Shown here in pieces: positions 9,031 through 18,142 of a DNA stretch of 36,357 bases (its first letter is position 1; the number at the start of each line of letters is the position of its first letter). The position numbers and the translations under genes were made by a program. Where the stretch lies: assembly GCF_003130405.1 (NCBI RefSeq), contig NZ_QEAS01000012.1, positions 1 to 36,357 on the forward strand, in the 5' to 3' direction. The stretch is from Pararcticibacter amylolyticus. GTDB lineage: Bacteria; Bacteroidota; Bacteroidia; Sphingobacteriales; Sphingobacteriaceae. The notes below the pieces were generated by a model. That model had not been told where the DNA came from and made no database searches. It was given only the letters and a program-made list of their open reading frames with translations.

Positions 9031-9264
9031 TTTACAATTTTGATTGGTGTCGTTGAACTTGTTGATAAAGAAATTGAACGCAAAGTAGTTTGCCCTCCAT
9101 CGGGCAAAGCCCCTTTTTTCGTAATCCAGATTTGCTTTCAATTTAGGATAAGTACATCAAAAGCATTTTTTAGTAAAGTGCCAGATATATTTAAGTATAC
9201 TCTTGCAAAATGAATTTAGAAGAAAATAGAACAAATACGCAGGCAAAACAAGGTAATTTAATAA

Positions 9265-9291
9265 GAAGAGGCTACATTGTGCAGCCTCTTC
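9265..9291 (-). terminator. Stem-loop terminator after the susC2D2E2 unit
   Basis: A perfect 9-bp stem (GAAGAGGCT/AGCCTCTTC) with a 9-nt loop lies 16 nt past the stop of the lipoprotein gene. The sequence after it on the minus strand is AT-rich but is not a pure T run, so termination may be partial. Confidence 0.6.
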
Positions 9292-9306
9292 CAGAACTTT
9301 AGCTAT

Positions 9307-10263
9307 TTATTTCTGCACTTTCACACTAATATCCAAATAGGGCTTCTCTTCCAAGTCCTTAGTCAAAGAATTTATATAGATTGCGCCGTATTTACCTTCC
9401 GCAGTCAGAAAATAGATCAGGTTTCCGCTTGCCAAATTTGTTGTTGTCTGTTTAAGATTAATAGCGCTACCTGCCTTTGCTGCGGTCTCGATCGATTTTG
9501 CAGACACTAGTGTAGTGTTAAAGATAGTGAGCCCTCCACTAGCTGGAGACTTAAAAAGTGTTGCCTTTTTTTGCCAGGTACTAATGTCATAAACGCCTAA
9601 AGGATTTGGGGTAACATTTAACGCGTAAATATTATACCTATATTCAACTGTATTAGTGGTGGTATTGATCGTCCATGTCCTGTATAACCCAAAGTCTATA
9701 TCTGCAGAGTTTTCTTTCCCGCTTGTATAGCTGAATACTTCCCCCCTTTGTATTGAAAAGTAACAGGGAGCTACCCGGGTGGCTGTATCAGGTGTATAAA
9801 GCCTTCTATTGGGATAATGAATATAGCTCGGTCTGACTTCTATTGTAACAGATTTGCCACCATCTCCCATATAATAGTTCTTCTTGTTCATGGGATAGAT
9901 TCTATAACTGGTTTTGCCGTCCCGCAACATTGTTAATGTAACCCGTCCGGAATATTCTCTTCTTTTGGTTTCATCGGTTATAGAAGTGGAGGTCCGTTGC
10001 GGCTCAGTTCTGCTTCCTTCAGATTTTTCAACAACAATATAATACATATCCTCTTTTGCAGAGGTAATAGTATAATCAATATACACCACGTCTCCGTCAT
10101 TTACCAGTTTGTAATCAGTTACACTCAGGGGATCATCGCCATGAAATGTCACTGAAACATCTGTAAACATGTTAAAAATATTCTCTGATTCCTTTTTGCA
10201 GGATGTTGCAATAAGCATAGCTATTACAGAGATGTAAAGCAACAATATATTTTTACGTTTCAT
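9307..10263 (-). CDS. Surface lipoprotein in the SusE/SusF position
   Basis: A 318-residue lipoprotein: the signal peptide ends at ATSC with Cys22, followed by KKESEN. The rest looks all-beta, with many aromatic and threonine-rich strands, and ends in YLDISVKVQK. An opening region near residues 33-85 (DVSVTFHGDDPLSVTDYKLVNDGDVVYIDYTI) resembles an immunoglobulin-like fold. Genes in this place, directly after susD, usually encode accessory surface glycan-binding proteins (SusE/SusF-like), and that is the inferred role. I do not recognise a specific family. It follows SusD2 after 32 nt and ends the unit at a stem-loop. SusC1/D1 and SusC3/D3 have no such partner. Confidence 0.85.
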   Translation of the reverse strand: MKRKNILLLYISVIAMLIATSCKKESENIFNMFTDVSVTFHGDDPLSVTDYKLVNDGDVVYIDYTITSAKEDMYYIVVEKSEGSRTEPQRTSTSITDETKRREYSGRVTLTMLRDGKTSYRIYPMNKKNYYMGDGGKSVTIEVRPSYIHYPNRRLYTPDTATRVAPCYFSIQRGEVFSYTSGKENSADIDFGLYRTWTINTTTNTVEYRYNIYALNVTPNPLGVYDISTWQKKATLFKSPASGGLTIFNTTLVSAKSIETAAKAGSAINLKQTTTNLASGNLIYFLTAEGKYGAIYINSLTKDLEEKPYLDISVKVQK

Positions 10264-10295
10264 TTTTCTTCAATTGAGTATGCAACATTATAAAA

Positions 10296-12164
10296 CTAGT
10301 CAGCAAGTGGATCAAATGTACCGCCGGACCAGCCAATAGTGGGTTGTATATTTACGCCGGTATTCACAAAATCATCATGAAAAGTATAGAAATAATGAAA
10401 TTCAGGAATGTTATATGGCTGATATCCCGATGGGGTGACAATAACTTTACTGAAGTATTTACTATAAACAGAACGATCTTCAATATTAATTGTCTCTCTG
10501 AATCTTTGGCCGGTAGAAGGATTAACAATATTCTCTAATTCAGTTTTATAGTTTGAGTTTGTTAACCTGATTTCAATCGTAGTCAAACTACCGCTTAATA
10601 AATGCATTCTGCGTGTCCTGCGCAAGTCAGCATTGCGCTTATGCTCAAATGCAAATTCGATCATCCGCTCATTTATAATCAAATCGCGCATTTTTACCTG
10701 ATCGGATGCAGCACCTAATCCGTAATCATTACCAGCAGTTCCTTGTTCAATACCGGCCCTTACTCTTATTTTCCGAACCATATCTTTAGCGAGTGCCAGA
10801 TTACCGGTTTCGTTAGCGCATTCTGCATAATTCAAAATCACCTCCGCAAATCTCATTTCAATCCAATCCATTCCGCTTCCCCCAATGTTGCTTGAATATG
10901 CTACCGATGAAGTCGGAAGTGAGGGTGTAGTAAAACGCTTGCAGTATACCCCCATTAGCGTTCCCTCGTTGATGGCGCCAACATAAGTCCATTGTTTCCT
11001 GGTTGAATTTCCGCTCAACGGCCACTCACCTCCATTATAGGCTATTGTCGCCTTAAACCTAGGATCCCTGTTTTGCCAAAACATTAAATCGTCATATGGG
11101 TAGGCACTCTGGCCTATCTTATTGCCGTCCGCCATTGGATAGGCATTCAACAACAGAGTAGTAGCTCGATAACCATTATGCGGTGAGCCACCTTCAGAGC
11201 TCGGCCTGGATCTTCTCTCGCCATCGTGGCCCCGTCTCTCTATTGTACTGCTATAAGTGCGCACCATAATAACTTCCTTATTGGCTGTACCCTCCGTTTG
11301 AAAGATAGTTGAATAATTCGGATGCAGTTCCCGACCAGAGGCCAAACATAGATTGTAAGCTTCTTCGTTTGCCTTAAGAGCCTCATCCCATCTCCCAGCC
11401 TCGTTATTAGGATTGAATTGTGGACTTGCCCAATACAGAAGGACTTTAGCTTTTAAGCAGGTCGCCGCTAATTTTGTCAACTTCCCTCTACCGTTTTCAT
11501 CTTGCCACTCAATGTTATTTAGTTTATTGATAGCAGAGTCTAAATCCGTTATAATTGCCTGGAAGCACTCCCTGGCGCTAGCTCTTCCGCTAACTTGAAT
11601 ATTTTCGGGATCCTGGGGTTCCAGTACAAGAGGAACACCGCCATATACCTTCACCAGATCAAAATATACCATTGCTCTCAAAGCATGGTATTGCCCTAAG
11701 ATAGCTTTCTTTGAAGATTCAGGCATAGTCCCTTGCGGGATAAACTTAATAGCATTATTACAGCGGGAGATATCTAAATATTTATTGTTACCGGCATTGA
11801 AACCATATTTATTCCCCACAAACCGGACGTCATTATTGCCAAGTACTCCTTGTAACCCTAATGCAGCCCTGGTATACTGATCAGAAGTTGGAAAATAATT
11901 CTCATCACTTGCATAATGAACACCAACACGGCCTCCGGCGGTCTCTGAATTATTATCCTGGAAGGGAAACTGAGGCATTACCACCTCGTATGTTCTATTC
12001 AGATGCAGCTGAACAGCCCCTTCTGTACTCCAAATTGCAGCATCCATTCCGCCTCTATCTCTCAATTCGAAAAACTCATCCTTATTTATACATGCTGTGA
12101 ATGAAAGTGCTGCTAATGTATATACTAAATACCTTCTCACAGTTTGTTTATATCTTCTCATCAC
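10296..12164 (-). CDS. SusD2, RagB/SusD-family surface glycan-binding lipoprotein
   Basis: A 622-residue lipoprotein with Cys25 in lipobox FTAC. SusD features include KYLDISRCNNAIKFIP and KAILGQYHALRAMVYFDLVK followed by YGGVPLVLEP (near 130-185), the segment EMRFAEVILNYAECANETG, and NERMIEFAFEHKRNADLRRT near the C-terminus. It ends in GTFDPLAD. It shares this ending and many internal blocks with SusD3 (GTFDPLK), so the two are paralogues, whereas SusD1 is more distant. It starts 7 nt after the SusC2 stop. It should bind the glycan imported by SusC2 and act with the lipoprotein encoded just downstream. Confidence 0.94.
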   Translation of the reverse strand: MMRRYKQTVRRYLVYTLAALSFTACINKDEFFELRDRGGMDAAIWSTEGAVQLHLNRTYEVVMPQFPFQDNNSETAGGRVGVHYASDENYFPTSDQYTRAALGLQGVLGNNDVRFVGNKYGFNAGNNKYLDISRCNNAIKFIPQGTMPESSKKAILGQYHALRAMVYFDLVKVYGGVPLVLEPQDPENIQVSGRASARECFQAIITDLDSAINKLNNIEWQDENGRGKLTKLAATCLKAKVLLYWASPQFNPNNEAGRWDEALKANEEAYNLCLASGRELHPNYSTIFQTEGTANKEVIMVRTYSSTIERRGHDGERRSRPSSEGGSPHNGYRATTLLLNAYPMADGNKIGQSAYPYDDLMFWQNRDPRFKATIAYNGGEWPLSGNSTRKQWTYVGAINEGTLMGVYCKRFTTPSLPTSSVAYSSNIGGSGMDWIEMRFAEVILNYAECANETGNLALAKDMVRKIRVRAGIEQGTAGNDYGLGAASDQVKMRDLIINERMIEFAFEHKRNADLRRTRRMHLLSGSLTTIEIRLTNSNYKTELENIVNPSTGQRFRETINIEDRSVYSKYFSKVIVTPSGYQPYNIPEFHYFYTFHDDFVNTGVNIQPTIGWSGGTFDPLAD

Positions 12165-12171
12165 TCAAAAA

Positions 12172-15100
12172 TTAAAAGTTAACACTGAAACCCAAAGAAA
12201 TTGTTCTGATGGTTGGATAATCATACGCCGTGGATGTATACGGATCCTTATACTTTAACGGGTTTACGATTGTCCATAGATTATTTCCGGTTAATAAAGC
12301 TCTTGCTCCACCTATTCCCAACCTGTTAGCCAAAGAAGATGGTAGCTTATAACTTAAAGTCATATTATTAACACGGATAGTAGTTCCATCCACAGCCCAG
12401 AAATCTGAGTTTTTGCCGATTGAAGGATCGTCAAACCTTGGATACTTTCCCTCCATCGGATTTTCCGGTGTCCATCTATCCTTCCAGATAGCGAGAATAT
12501 TTCTGGTATTCGAGGGTGCGCTACGTGCCTTACTGTCATAAAATACTTTTCCGCCCAGTTTGGCATATATACTACTATTCAGACTAAAAGCTTTATAGCT
12601 TAAATTAAGTGAGATTCCGGATGAAAAGAATGGGTTTGTATTATTGAATAATGGAACCATATCATAATCATTGATAATACCATCGCCATTCGTATCTTCA
12701 TAACGCAACCACCCTGCCTGAGGGGCTTGCGCATACACCGTATAATTCGGATTTTCCAGTAAAAAAGCGTCAACCTCAGCCTGTGTTCTGAACATTCCGT
12801 TTGACTTAAGACCGATGTTTGAACTATTATATTTTCTTGGATCCGTTCCAAAAGTCAACCATTTTGTAGCGCGATTCTCCTGTAAGTCACCAGGAGTATA
12901 GATTACCCTGTCAATCACAGAATTGCCATAGCTGAAGTTTATGCTGGTACTCAAGTTCAGATCTTTTGCCAGCTTTGCTTTGTATCCAATATTAAATTCA
13001 GATCCCCAGTTATATGCTTCTCTGTAATTTACAGCCGGAGCTAAAAACCCTGCATAAAACGGAAACCTGTTATTCCCGCCTTTATCAAAACCATCATATG
13101 TATAATTTCTGAAGACTTCAACACTTAAATCCAGTTTATTATTGAACATAGACAGCTCTACCCCCGCATTGAAAGTTTGCTTCTTTTCCCAGGTTATATC
13201 CGGATTGGGGAAGACAGATGGATTTATTCCATTGGTATTTGTATTTCCATAAAGATATCCGTTCGTCACATCTACCGTATATCTTTCCTGCCACAATCTT
13301 TGGTCAATACGATCGTCCCCTGTGATACCATAATTCACCTTTAATTTCAAAAAGTCAATAAAAGGTACATTATCTTTAAAGAAATCTTCTTTACTCACCA
13401 CCCAACCAAGGCCAATGCTGGGTGATAAACCCCAACGGTTCCCCGAAGCGAAGTTAGAGGAAGCATCGAGACGTGCTACTGCCTCCAAAAGGTACTTTTT
13501 GTCGATATCATAATTTAAACGACTAAAAAAGGAGCGTTTGGTAGTTTCGTAAATTTGTCTTGAATGCCGGGTCAGCGTATTCACGTCAAATGCCCAATAA
13601 TCATCAGATCCGGGAATGAGCTGATTTTGCCAATAAACAGTCAAATCTTCGGAGTCTGAAACAGATTGTTCACCTCCAACAATTATATCAAAGCTATGCT
13701 GACCAAAAGTGTTTCCGTACTGTAAAGTAAAAAAGCCCTGGTAACTATTGCTTCGTTTCAGACCAGGTTGAATCTTACTGTTTGCTGATGAAACGGCATC
13801 AAATGTCTGTTTAGTGGGATCAGGATTTAACTCGGTGCTATAAAGCGCCGAATTATTTCCCATTCTCAAGAAATTATATAATTTATAGGGAGCTTCATAC
13901 ACTGTTCCTGTAGAATTGTCCCCTCCCTGAGAAACCTGTAATTTCGCCGTTAAACCTTTTAAAAAACGCGGCTGGTAAGTCAAGCTGGCATTAATACGAT
14001 ATCCCTGAGTTTTTCTGTCGTCGTAATAACCTGACTGAAGAACAGCGAGAGGATTTTTTAAAGAAGCGTTGTTAAAATTAACAGGCATTCCATCAATACT
14101 GATTGGAACCCAACGAGGCACTGAAATCATTGACTCAAAGAAGGATTGGTCGTCCTCAGTGACGCTGTTCTTACTTTTCCGTATTGTATGATCAACATTA
14201 AAAGCAATATCTGCTTTTAACCCTTCCAGAATAGTGGCAGTTACACCACTCCTGAAGCCATATTTATCCTGTTTCAGCCCGGCATAATTACCATTCTCAT
14301 TCTGATAATTGCCTCCTGCAAAGAATGTAATTTTTTCACTCCCACCAGATATACTTAAATTATGTCTTTGCGTAAAAGCTGATTTCCACAGCTCATCGAA
14401 CCAGCTCTTATAGTTTAATCCTTTGATGTATTCCAGATCCTCTTCTAGAAAAAACGTGTCACCGCCTTTATTAAAGATCCGGTACGTATCATTTAATAAA
14501 ACGGCATGATCATAACCAGACAGCATATCCGGCGTACTCGCCGCATCAGACACGCCGAAGTAGCCGTTATAACTCAGGCTGGGCTTTCCTTCCTTTCCTC
14601 TCTTTGTGGTTACCAGAACAACTCCCTTTGCTCCAGAAGCACCGTAAATAGCAGCTGATGCATCTTTCAGAAATGTAAGATTCTCGATCATAGAGGGGTC
14701 GATTGCGTTGAAAGCATCTCTTCCAACAGTAATCCCGTCGACAATATAGAGGGGTTCGGCAGTTGTTCCAGCAGGCGATTGTTCAGAAATACTGGCATTT
14801 CTAATGTTTAAAGTAATCGAGGCACCCGGCCTTCCGGATGTCTGGTCCACACTTACACCAGCAATTTTATTACGCAAGGCTCCTGCTATGTTCGGAGCCG
14901 GAATATCCATTAATTCTTCACCGCTGATAGTAGCTACTGAGCCGATCAGCTCTGATTTCTTTTTCGTGCCGTAACCTGTCACCACAACCTCATCCAGTCC
15001 CTGGGTTGATTCAGCCAGTTCCACATTAAGTTGCGTTCTTCCGTTAACTGCAATTTCTTTTGTGGTAAATCCGACATAAGTAAAAACCAGTGTTTCATTG

Positions 15101-15363
15101 CCGGTAGGAAGATTGATCCTAAATACGCCATTTACGTCTGTACTGGCACCAGTGCTTGTTCCTTTAATCTTAACAGAAACTCCAGGTAAAGGCTCCCCTT
15201 TACTGTCTTTGACGGTTCCTGTGAGGTTAACTCTGGCCGTAACCTCCGAACGTTCCCGGTTCGTGGCGTAAGAAATACCTGGCAGTCCAGATGATAGTAC
15301 CAAAAAACATATAAGCCGCAGGCTAATTCTCTGATAGAGTTGCTTTTGTAATTTTCTTTTCAT
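12172..15363 (-). CDS. SusC2, TonB-dependent outer-membrane transporter without STN domain
   Basis: A 1063-residue SusC-family importer. After a signal peptide ending near SGLPGISYA comes a CarboxypepD_reg-like domain (about 46-120; VKDSKGEPLPGVSVKIKG), the linker GLDEVVVTGYGTKKKSELIG, the plug (ALRNKIAGVSVDQTSGRPGA, PLYIVDGITVGRD) and a long beta-barrel ending in TISLGFSVNF. There is no STN domain, so it is unlikely to signal to a FecR protein. Its N-terminal 120 residues and plug are close to those of SusC3, pointing to a duplication of the susCD pair. It has its own promoter about 310 nt upstream and heads the unit susC2, susD2, lipoprotein. Confidence 0.95.
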   Translation of the reverse strand: MKRKLQKQLYQRISLRLICFLVLSSGLPGISYATNRERSEVTARVNLTGTVKDSKGEPLPGVSVKIKGTSTGASTDVNGVFRINLPTGNETLVFTYVGFTTKEIAVNGRTQLNVELAESTQGLDEVVVTGYGTKKKSELIGSVATISGEELMDIPAPNIAGALRNKIAGVSVDQTSGRPGASITLNIRNASISEQSPAGTTAEPLYIVDGITVGRDAFNAIDPSMIENLTFLKDASAAIYGASGAKGVVLVTTKRGKEGKPSLSYNGYFGVSDAASTPDMLSGYDHAVLLNDTYRIFNKGGDTFFLEEDLEYIKGLNYKSWFDELWKSAFTQRHNLSISGGSEKITFFAGGNYQNENGNYAGLKQDKYGFRSGVTATILEGLKADIAFNVDHTIRKSKNSVTEDDQSFFESMISVPRWVPISIDGMPVNFNNASLKNPLAVLQSGYYDDRKTQGYRINASLTYQPRFLKGLTAKLQVSQGGDNSTGTVYEAPYKLYNFLRMGNNSALYSTELNPDPTKQTFDAVSSANSKIQPGLKRSNSYQGFFTLQYGNTFGQHSFDIIVGGEQSVSDSEDLTVYWQNQLIPGSDDYWAFDVNTLTRHSRQIYETTKRSFFSRLNYDIDKKYLLEAVARLDASSNFASGNRWGLSPSIGLGWVVSKEDFFKDNVPFIDFLKLKVNYGITGDDRIDQRLWQERYTVDVTNGYLYGNTNTNGINPSVFPNPDITWEKKQTFNAGVELSMFNNKLDLSVEVFRNYTYDGFDKGGNNRFPFYAGFLAPAVNYREAYNWGSEFNIGYKAKLAKDLNLSTSINFSYGNSVIDRVIYTPGDLQENRATKWLTFGTDPRKYNSSNIGLKSNGMFRTQAEVDAFLLENPNYTVYAQAPQAGWLRYEDTNGDGIINDYDMVPLFNNTNPFFSSGISLNLSYKAFSLNSSIYAKLGGKVFYDSKARSAPSNTRNILAIWKDRWTPENPMEGKYPRFDDPSIGKNSDFWAVDGTTIRVNNMTLSYKLPSSLANRLGIGGARALLTGNNLWTIVNPLKYKDPYTSTAYDYPTIRTISLGFSVNF

Positions 15364-15669
15364 ATTCCTTTCGTTAATTTGTAAAGTCAGACCTCTCCCA
15401 GCACCTTTTTGAAGGTGGAATTCTTGAAGATAACCGTCCTTATGAGCGGTTGAAATGATTGATGCGGTGGTAGCTTTCTCTATGACATAGTTGATTTCTA
15501 TCTGGTTAAAAATTGGTTGGTGATTGTTTATTTTGATTTACACTTCAGTTTAACCGAGTAAGTTGTTAAAAAGCAATTCTTCCTTATAGAACTTAAAAGT
15601 TAATCGCAGGTTGTTATGTGTTTGTTAGTTTAAATCAGTTAGTTAGTCTATAAAAAGAACTTTATATAA

Positions 15670-15735
15670 CAAATATAACCAGATGAAAATGGCTTTTCCT
15701 ATATTATTTTTCCAATATTCTGTATAATATTAGCA
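15670..15735 (-). promoter_or_regulatory. Candidate promoter and operator of susC2
   Basis: The minus strand reads TATATTTG at 15670-15677, an exact match to the Bacteroidota -7 element and the only one I found in this gap. TGCTAATAT at 15727-15735 lies 50 nt upstream of it, the same 9-mer and spacing as at the lyase and symporter genes. Transcription would start near 15663, giving a leader of about 300 nt. No clear -33 element was found, which fits activator dependence. Confidence 0.5.
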
Positions 15736-16078
15736 TTCAAAAAAAGCCCACCAGTTTCGCCTGTCATATCGCTATCTTATCAAATCTCCATTTTTTTAAC
15801 AAAAATGAACACAGTTTATTAATTGGTTAAGATAGATAATATCAAATAATCAAAATAAAGATCGCTTTCTTACAACTTACAAGCCCGACATAGGACGTCT
15901 AATAAATAGGCATTACGAATATAACATGCTAAAGATTAAAAAGGTGTTAGGTACTAATCCTTTAAGATAGACGCGAACAAGATTGATTTTGGGTCAGCTG
16001 AAACTTTAAAGTGCAAAATTGCTTGAATATTCAACAAACTGATACAAAGCAAGTGATATAAAGACCAAATCATTCAAT

Positions 16079-16114
16079 AAAAAAGGACGTCTCATTATTT
16101 ATAAGACGTCCTTT
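16079..16114 (-). terminator. Rho-independent terminator after susD3
   Basis: A perfect 11-bp stem (AAAGGACGTCT/AGACGTCCTTT) with an 11-nt loop ends in a run of six T on the minus strand, about 30 nt past the susD3 stop. It closes the unit of isomerase, DUF3826, susC3 and susD3. Confidence 0.88.
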
Positions 16115-16144
16115 CAACAAGCTAGTACCTTGTATACTATTTTA

Positions 16145-18124
16145 TTACTTCAATGGATCAAATGTTCCCATTCCATTTAAGCTATTCCAACCTGTTGTTT
16201 GTTCGAGGTAAGGAGAGCTTGTAAGTACATTCTGGTGTAACCCAAAGAAATAGTATTCTTTATACCACGTGAATTTCCATCCAGCAGGGTTAGTAGGATC
16301 CAAATCATCCTTAGAGGTAACCTTCAAATACTTGTCGTAAAGTTCATCAATAGGGGTTGTTTCACGATCAGCTAAACCACCAGCGATTAGTGGATTGGCA
16401 GTTCCGACATAGTCAGTCCCGTCAGTCTTCTTAACCACAATCCGATAACCGGTTCTTCGTGTTCCATTCAAAGGTCGCATCTTCAAACGAGCCAGGATAG
16501 CATCACTTACCTCATCACCACCAAAAAGCATCCACCGTCTCAAATCCCAAAAACGCTTATTTTCGTAGGCAAATTCCACTTTACGTTCGTTCAGGACAGC
16601 AGCAAACAAATCGTCACGATCTGTTATATTACTAAGACCATAGTTTCCATCTAAGTTCTCAACTCCAGCTCGCTCTCTAATAGACCTAATAAGATTCCGG
16701 CCTTCCATCAGTTTATCACTTCCAATAGCAGACTCTGCGAGATTGAGAACTACTTCAGCGAAACGCATTTCCATAAAGTCAGTTCCGCTGAAATTGAAAT
16801 TACCAAGAGCGCTTGAAGCACTAGGGTTACTAGCCTTGCATATGTATACACCGCTGGCATTAGGATTAGCCTCTGCAGCACCATTATAGCTTGATGCCGA
16901 TGCGCTTTGCTTCCAAACGTAATTCCACAACCTGAAATTTACAACTCCCGAAGTTCCGACATATGGCCATGATGCACCAGTATAGACAAATGTCTTATAA
17001 AATCGTGGATCACGATTTTTATAGAATTTGTTTTGATCATATGTATATGCAGAGCTTCCCGCCATCTTTCCATCTTTCATCGGAAACGATTCAATCATTT
17101 CCCTAGTGGGAGAGATCGAGCCACTTCCTCCTGCAGATCTTGGACGAATAGCTTGTTCCCAACCGTTATTTTTCTGTGCATTACCGCTTTGAACGTTGTT
17201 AAACCCAAAGACAATAACAGCTTCCGGATTAGAAACTTCCTGAAGGAACATATTCCCCCATGCAGTAGCATTTTCAAGTGAACCGGTTTTGTATAATCCA
17301 AATCCGTTAGCTTCCAACAAGTTTTTCGCAGCAAGGTTAGCATCATATGCTCTCTGCCAGCGGGTCTTGTCGTCATTTCTATTAAAAAGCGGACTGGCCC
17401 AAGTTAACAAGGCCCTGCCTTTTAAAGCAGCAGCACCACCACTGGTTATACGACCCCAATCCGAGCTAGGCCAGGAACCAGGAAGCAAACTTTGCGCCAT
17501 ATCCAAATCAGCAATGATTTGATTTAAGGTTTCCTCTGAAGTACTGCGTGGCGTTTTAGTGTCTTGAGCATCACTGGTCGGTTGTTGAGGGGTCAATACA
17601 ATCGGTACTCCTCCATAAAGTCTCCAAAGCTGAAAATATTGCCACCCTCTCCAGAAGTAAAGCTGTCCCTTTAACTTATTTTTCACGTCGTCAGCCATTC
17701 CATACTTATCCACTTCAGTAAGAAATACGTTAATTTCACGAAGTCTTGTCCAAGTATTATTGGCCATACTGGTACCCATTCTTTGGCCGAAGTACTTATC
17801 TGCATGATCAAATTCGTAAGATATTTTCGCCCAAACTTTATTCCAGGTAGTCTCTCCAGCTAACTCTTCAGTTGTTTGTGTGAATACATTATTATACCCA
17901 CCATTATCTGTAGCCGACTGGTCTACTATAAAAGCCTGCGCATTTCCGGCAGGGAGGAACATTCCATATACGTAGTCAACATATGCCTGCGCCAAGACGG
18001 GATTTCTGAAAGTTTCCTCATCAACTGCACCGTAATCTCTCTTCTCTTCTAAAAAATCGTCCTTACATCCAGTAGCTATAGCAACTAAAGCTACAAGCAT
18101 ATATATATATTTATTGATCTTCAT
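16145..18124 (-). CDS. SusD3, RagB/SusD-family surface glycan-binding lipoprotein
   Basis: A 659-residue lipoprotein with Cys20 in ATGC followed by KDDFLEEKRD, an acidic surface-export type of sequence. SusD features include KLKGQLYFWRGWQYFQLWRL and YGGVPIVLTP (near 150-180), FMEMRFAEVVLNLAESAIGS and LNERKVEFAYENKRFWDLRR (near 515-535), and the ending GTFDPLK shared with SusD2. It starts 18 nt after the SusC3 stop, so it is its transport partner. Unlike the SusC2/D2 unit, no accessory lipoprotein follows; a strong terminator comes next. Confidence 0.94.
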   Translation of the reverse strand: MKINKYIYMLVALVAIATGCKDDFLEEKRDYGAVDEETFRNPVLAQAYVDYVYGMFLPAGNAQAFIVDQSATDNGGYNNVFTQTTEELAGETTWNKVWAKISYEFDHADKYFGQRMGTSMANNTWTRLREINVFLTEVDKYGMADDVKNKLKGQLYFWRGWQYFQLWRLYGGVPIVLTPQQPTSDAQDTKTPRSTSEETLNQIIADLDMAQSLLPGSWPSSDWGRITSGGAAALKGRALLTWASPLFNRNDDKTRWQRAYDANLAAKNLLEANGFGLYKTGSLENATAWGNMFLQEVSNPEAVIVFGFNNVQSGNAQKNNGWEQAIRPRSAGGSGSISPTREMIESFPMKDGKMAGSSAYTYDQNKFYKNRDPRFYKTFVYTGASWPYVGTSGVVNFRLWNYVWKQSASASSYNGAAEANPNASGVYICKASNPSASSALGNFNFSGTDFMEMRFAEVVLNLAESAIGSDKLMEGRNLIRSIRERAGVENLDGNYGLSNITDRDDLFAAVLNERKVEFAYENKRFWDLRRWMLFGGDEVSDAILARLKMRPLNGTRRTGYRIVVKKTDGTDYVGTANPLIAGGLADRETTPIDELYDKYLKVTSKDDLDPTNPAGWKFTWYKEYYFFGLHQNVLTSSPYLEQTTGWNSLNGMGTFDPLK

Positions 18125-18142
18125 TTCTTTTGCTGTTAAAAG

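Larger units (their letters stand above)
15364..16144. other. Long intergenic region: leader of susC2 and end of susD3
   Basis: This 781-bp gap holds no gene that I can support. From right to left it contains the susD3 terminator (16079-16114), an AT-rich stretch, the candidate promoter of susC2 (15670-15735), and a leader of about 300 nt with stem-loops. The best of these are CACCTT/AAGGTG (15402-15417, 4-nt loop, about 40 nt before the start codon) and AACCG/CGGTT (15432-15451). A leader this long may carry post-transcriptional control or an antisense RNA, but no promoter for one was recognised. Confidence 0.5.

Noticed and set aside
15891-15900. The block TAGGACGTCT matches part of the susD3 terminator stem (AGGACGTCT at 16084-16092).
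   Set aside because: A single short match around a palindromic GACGTC; no array or spacing pattern, so no CRISPR or regulatory repeat is supported.
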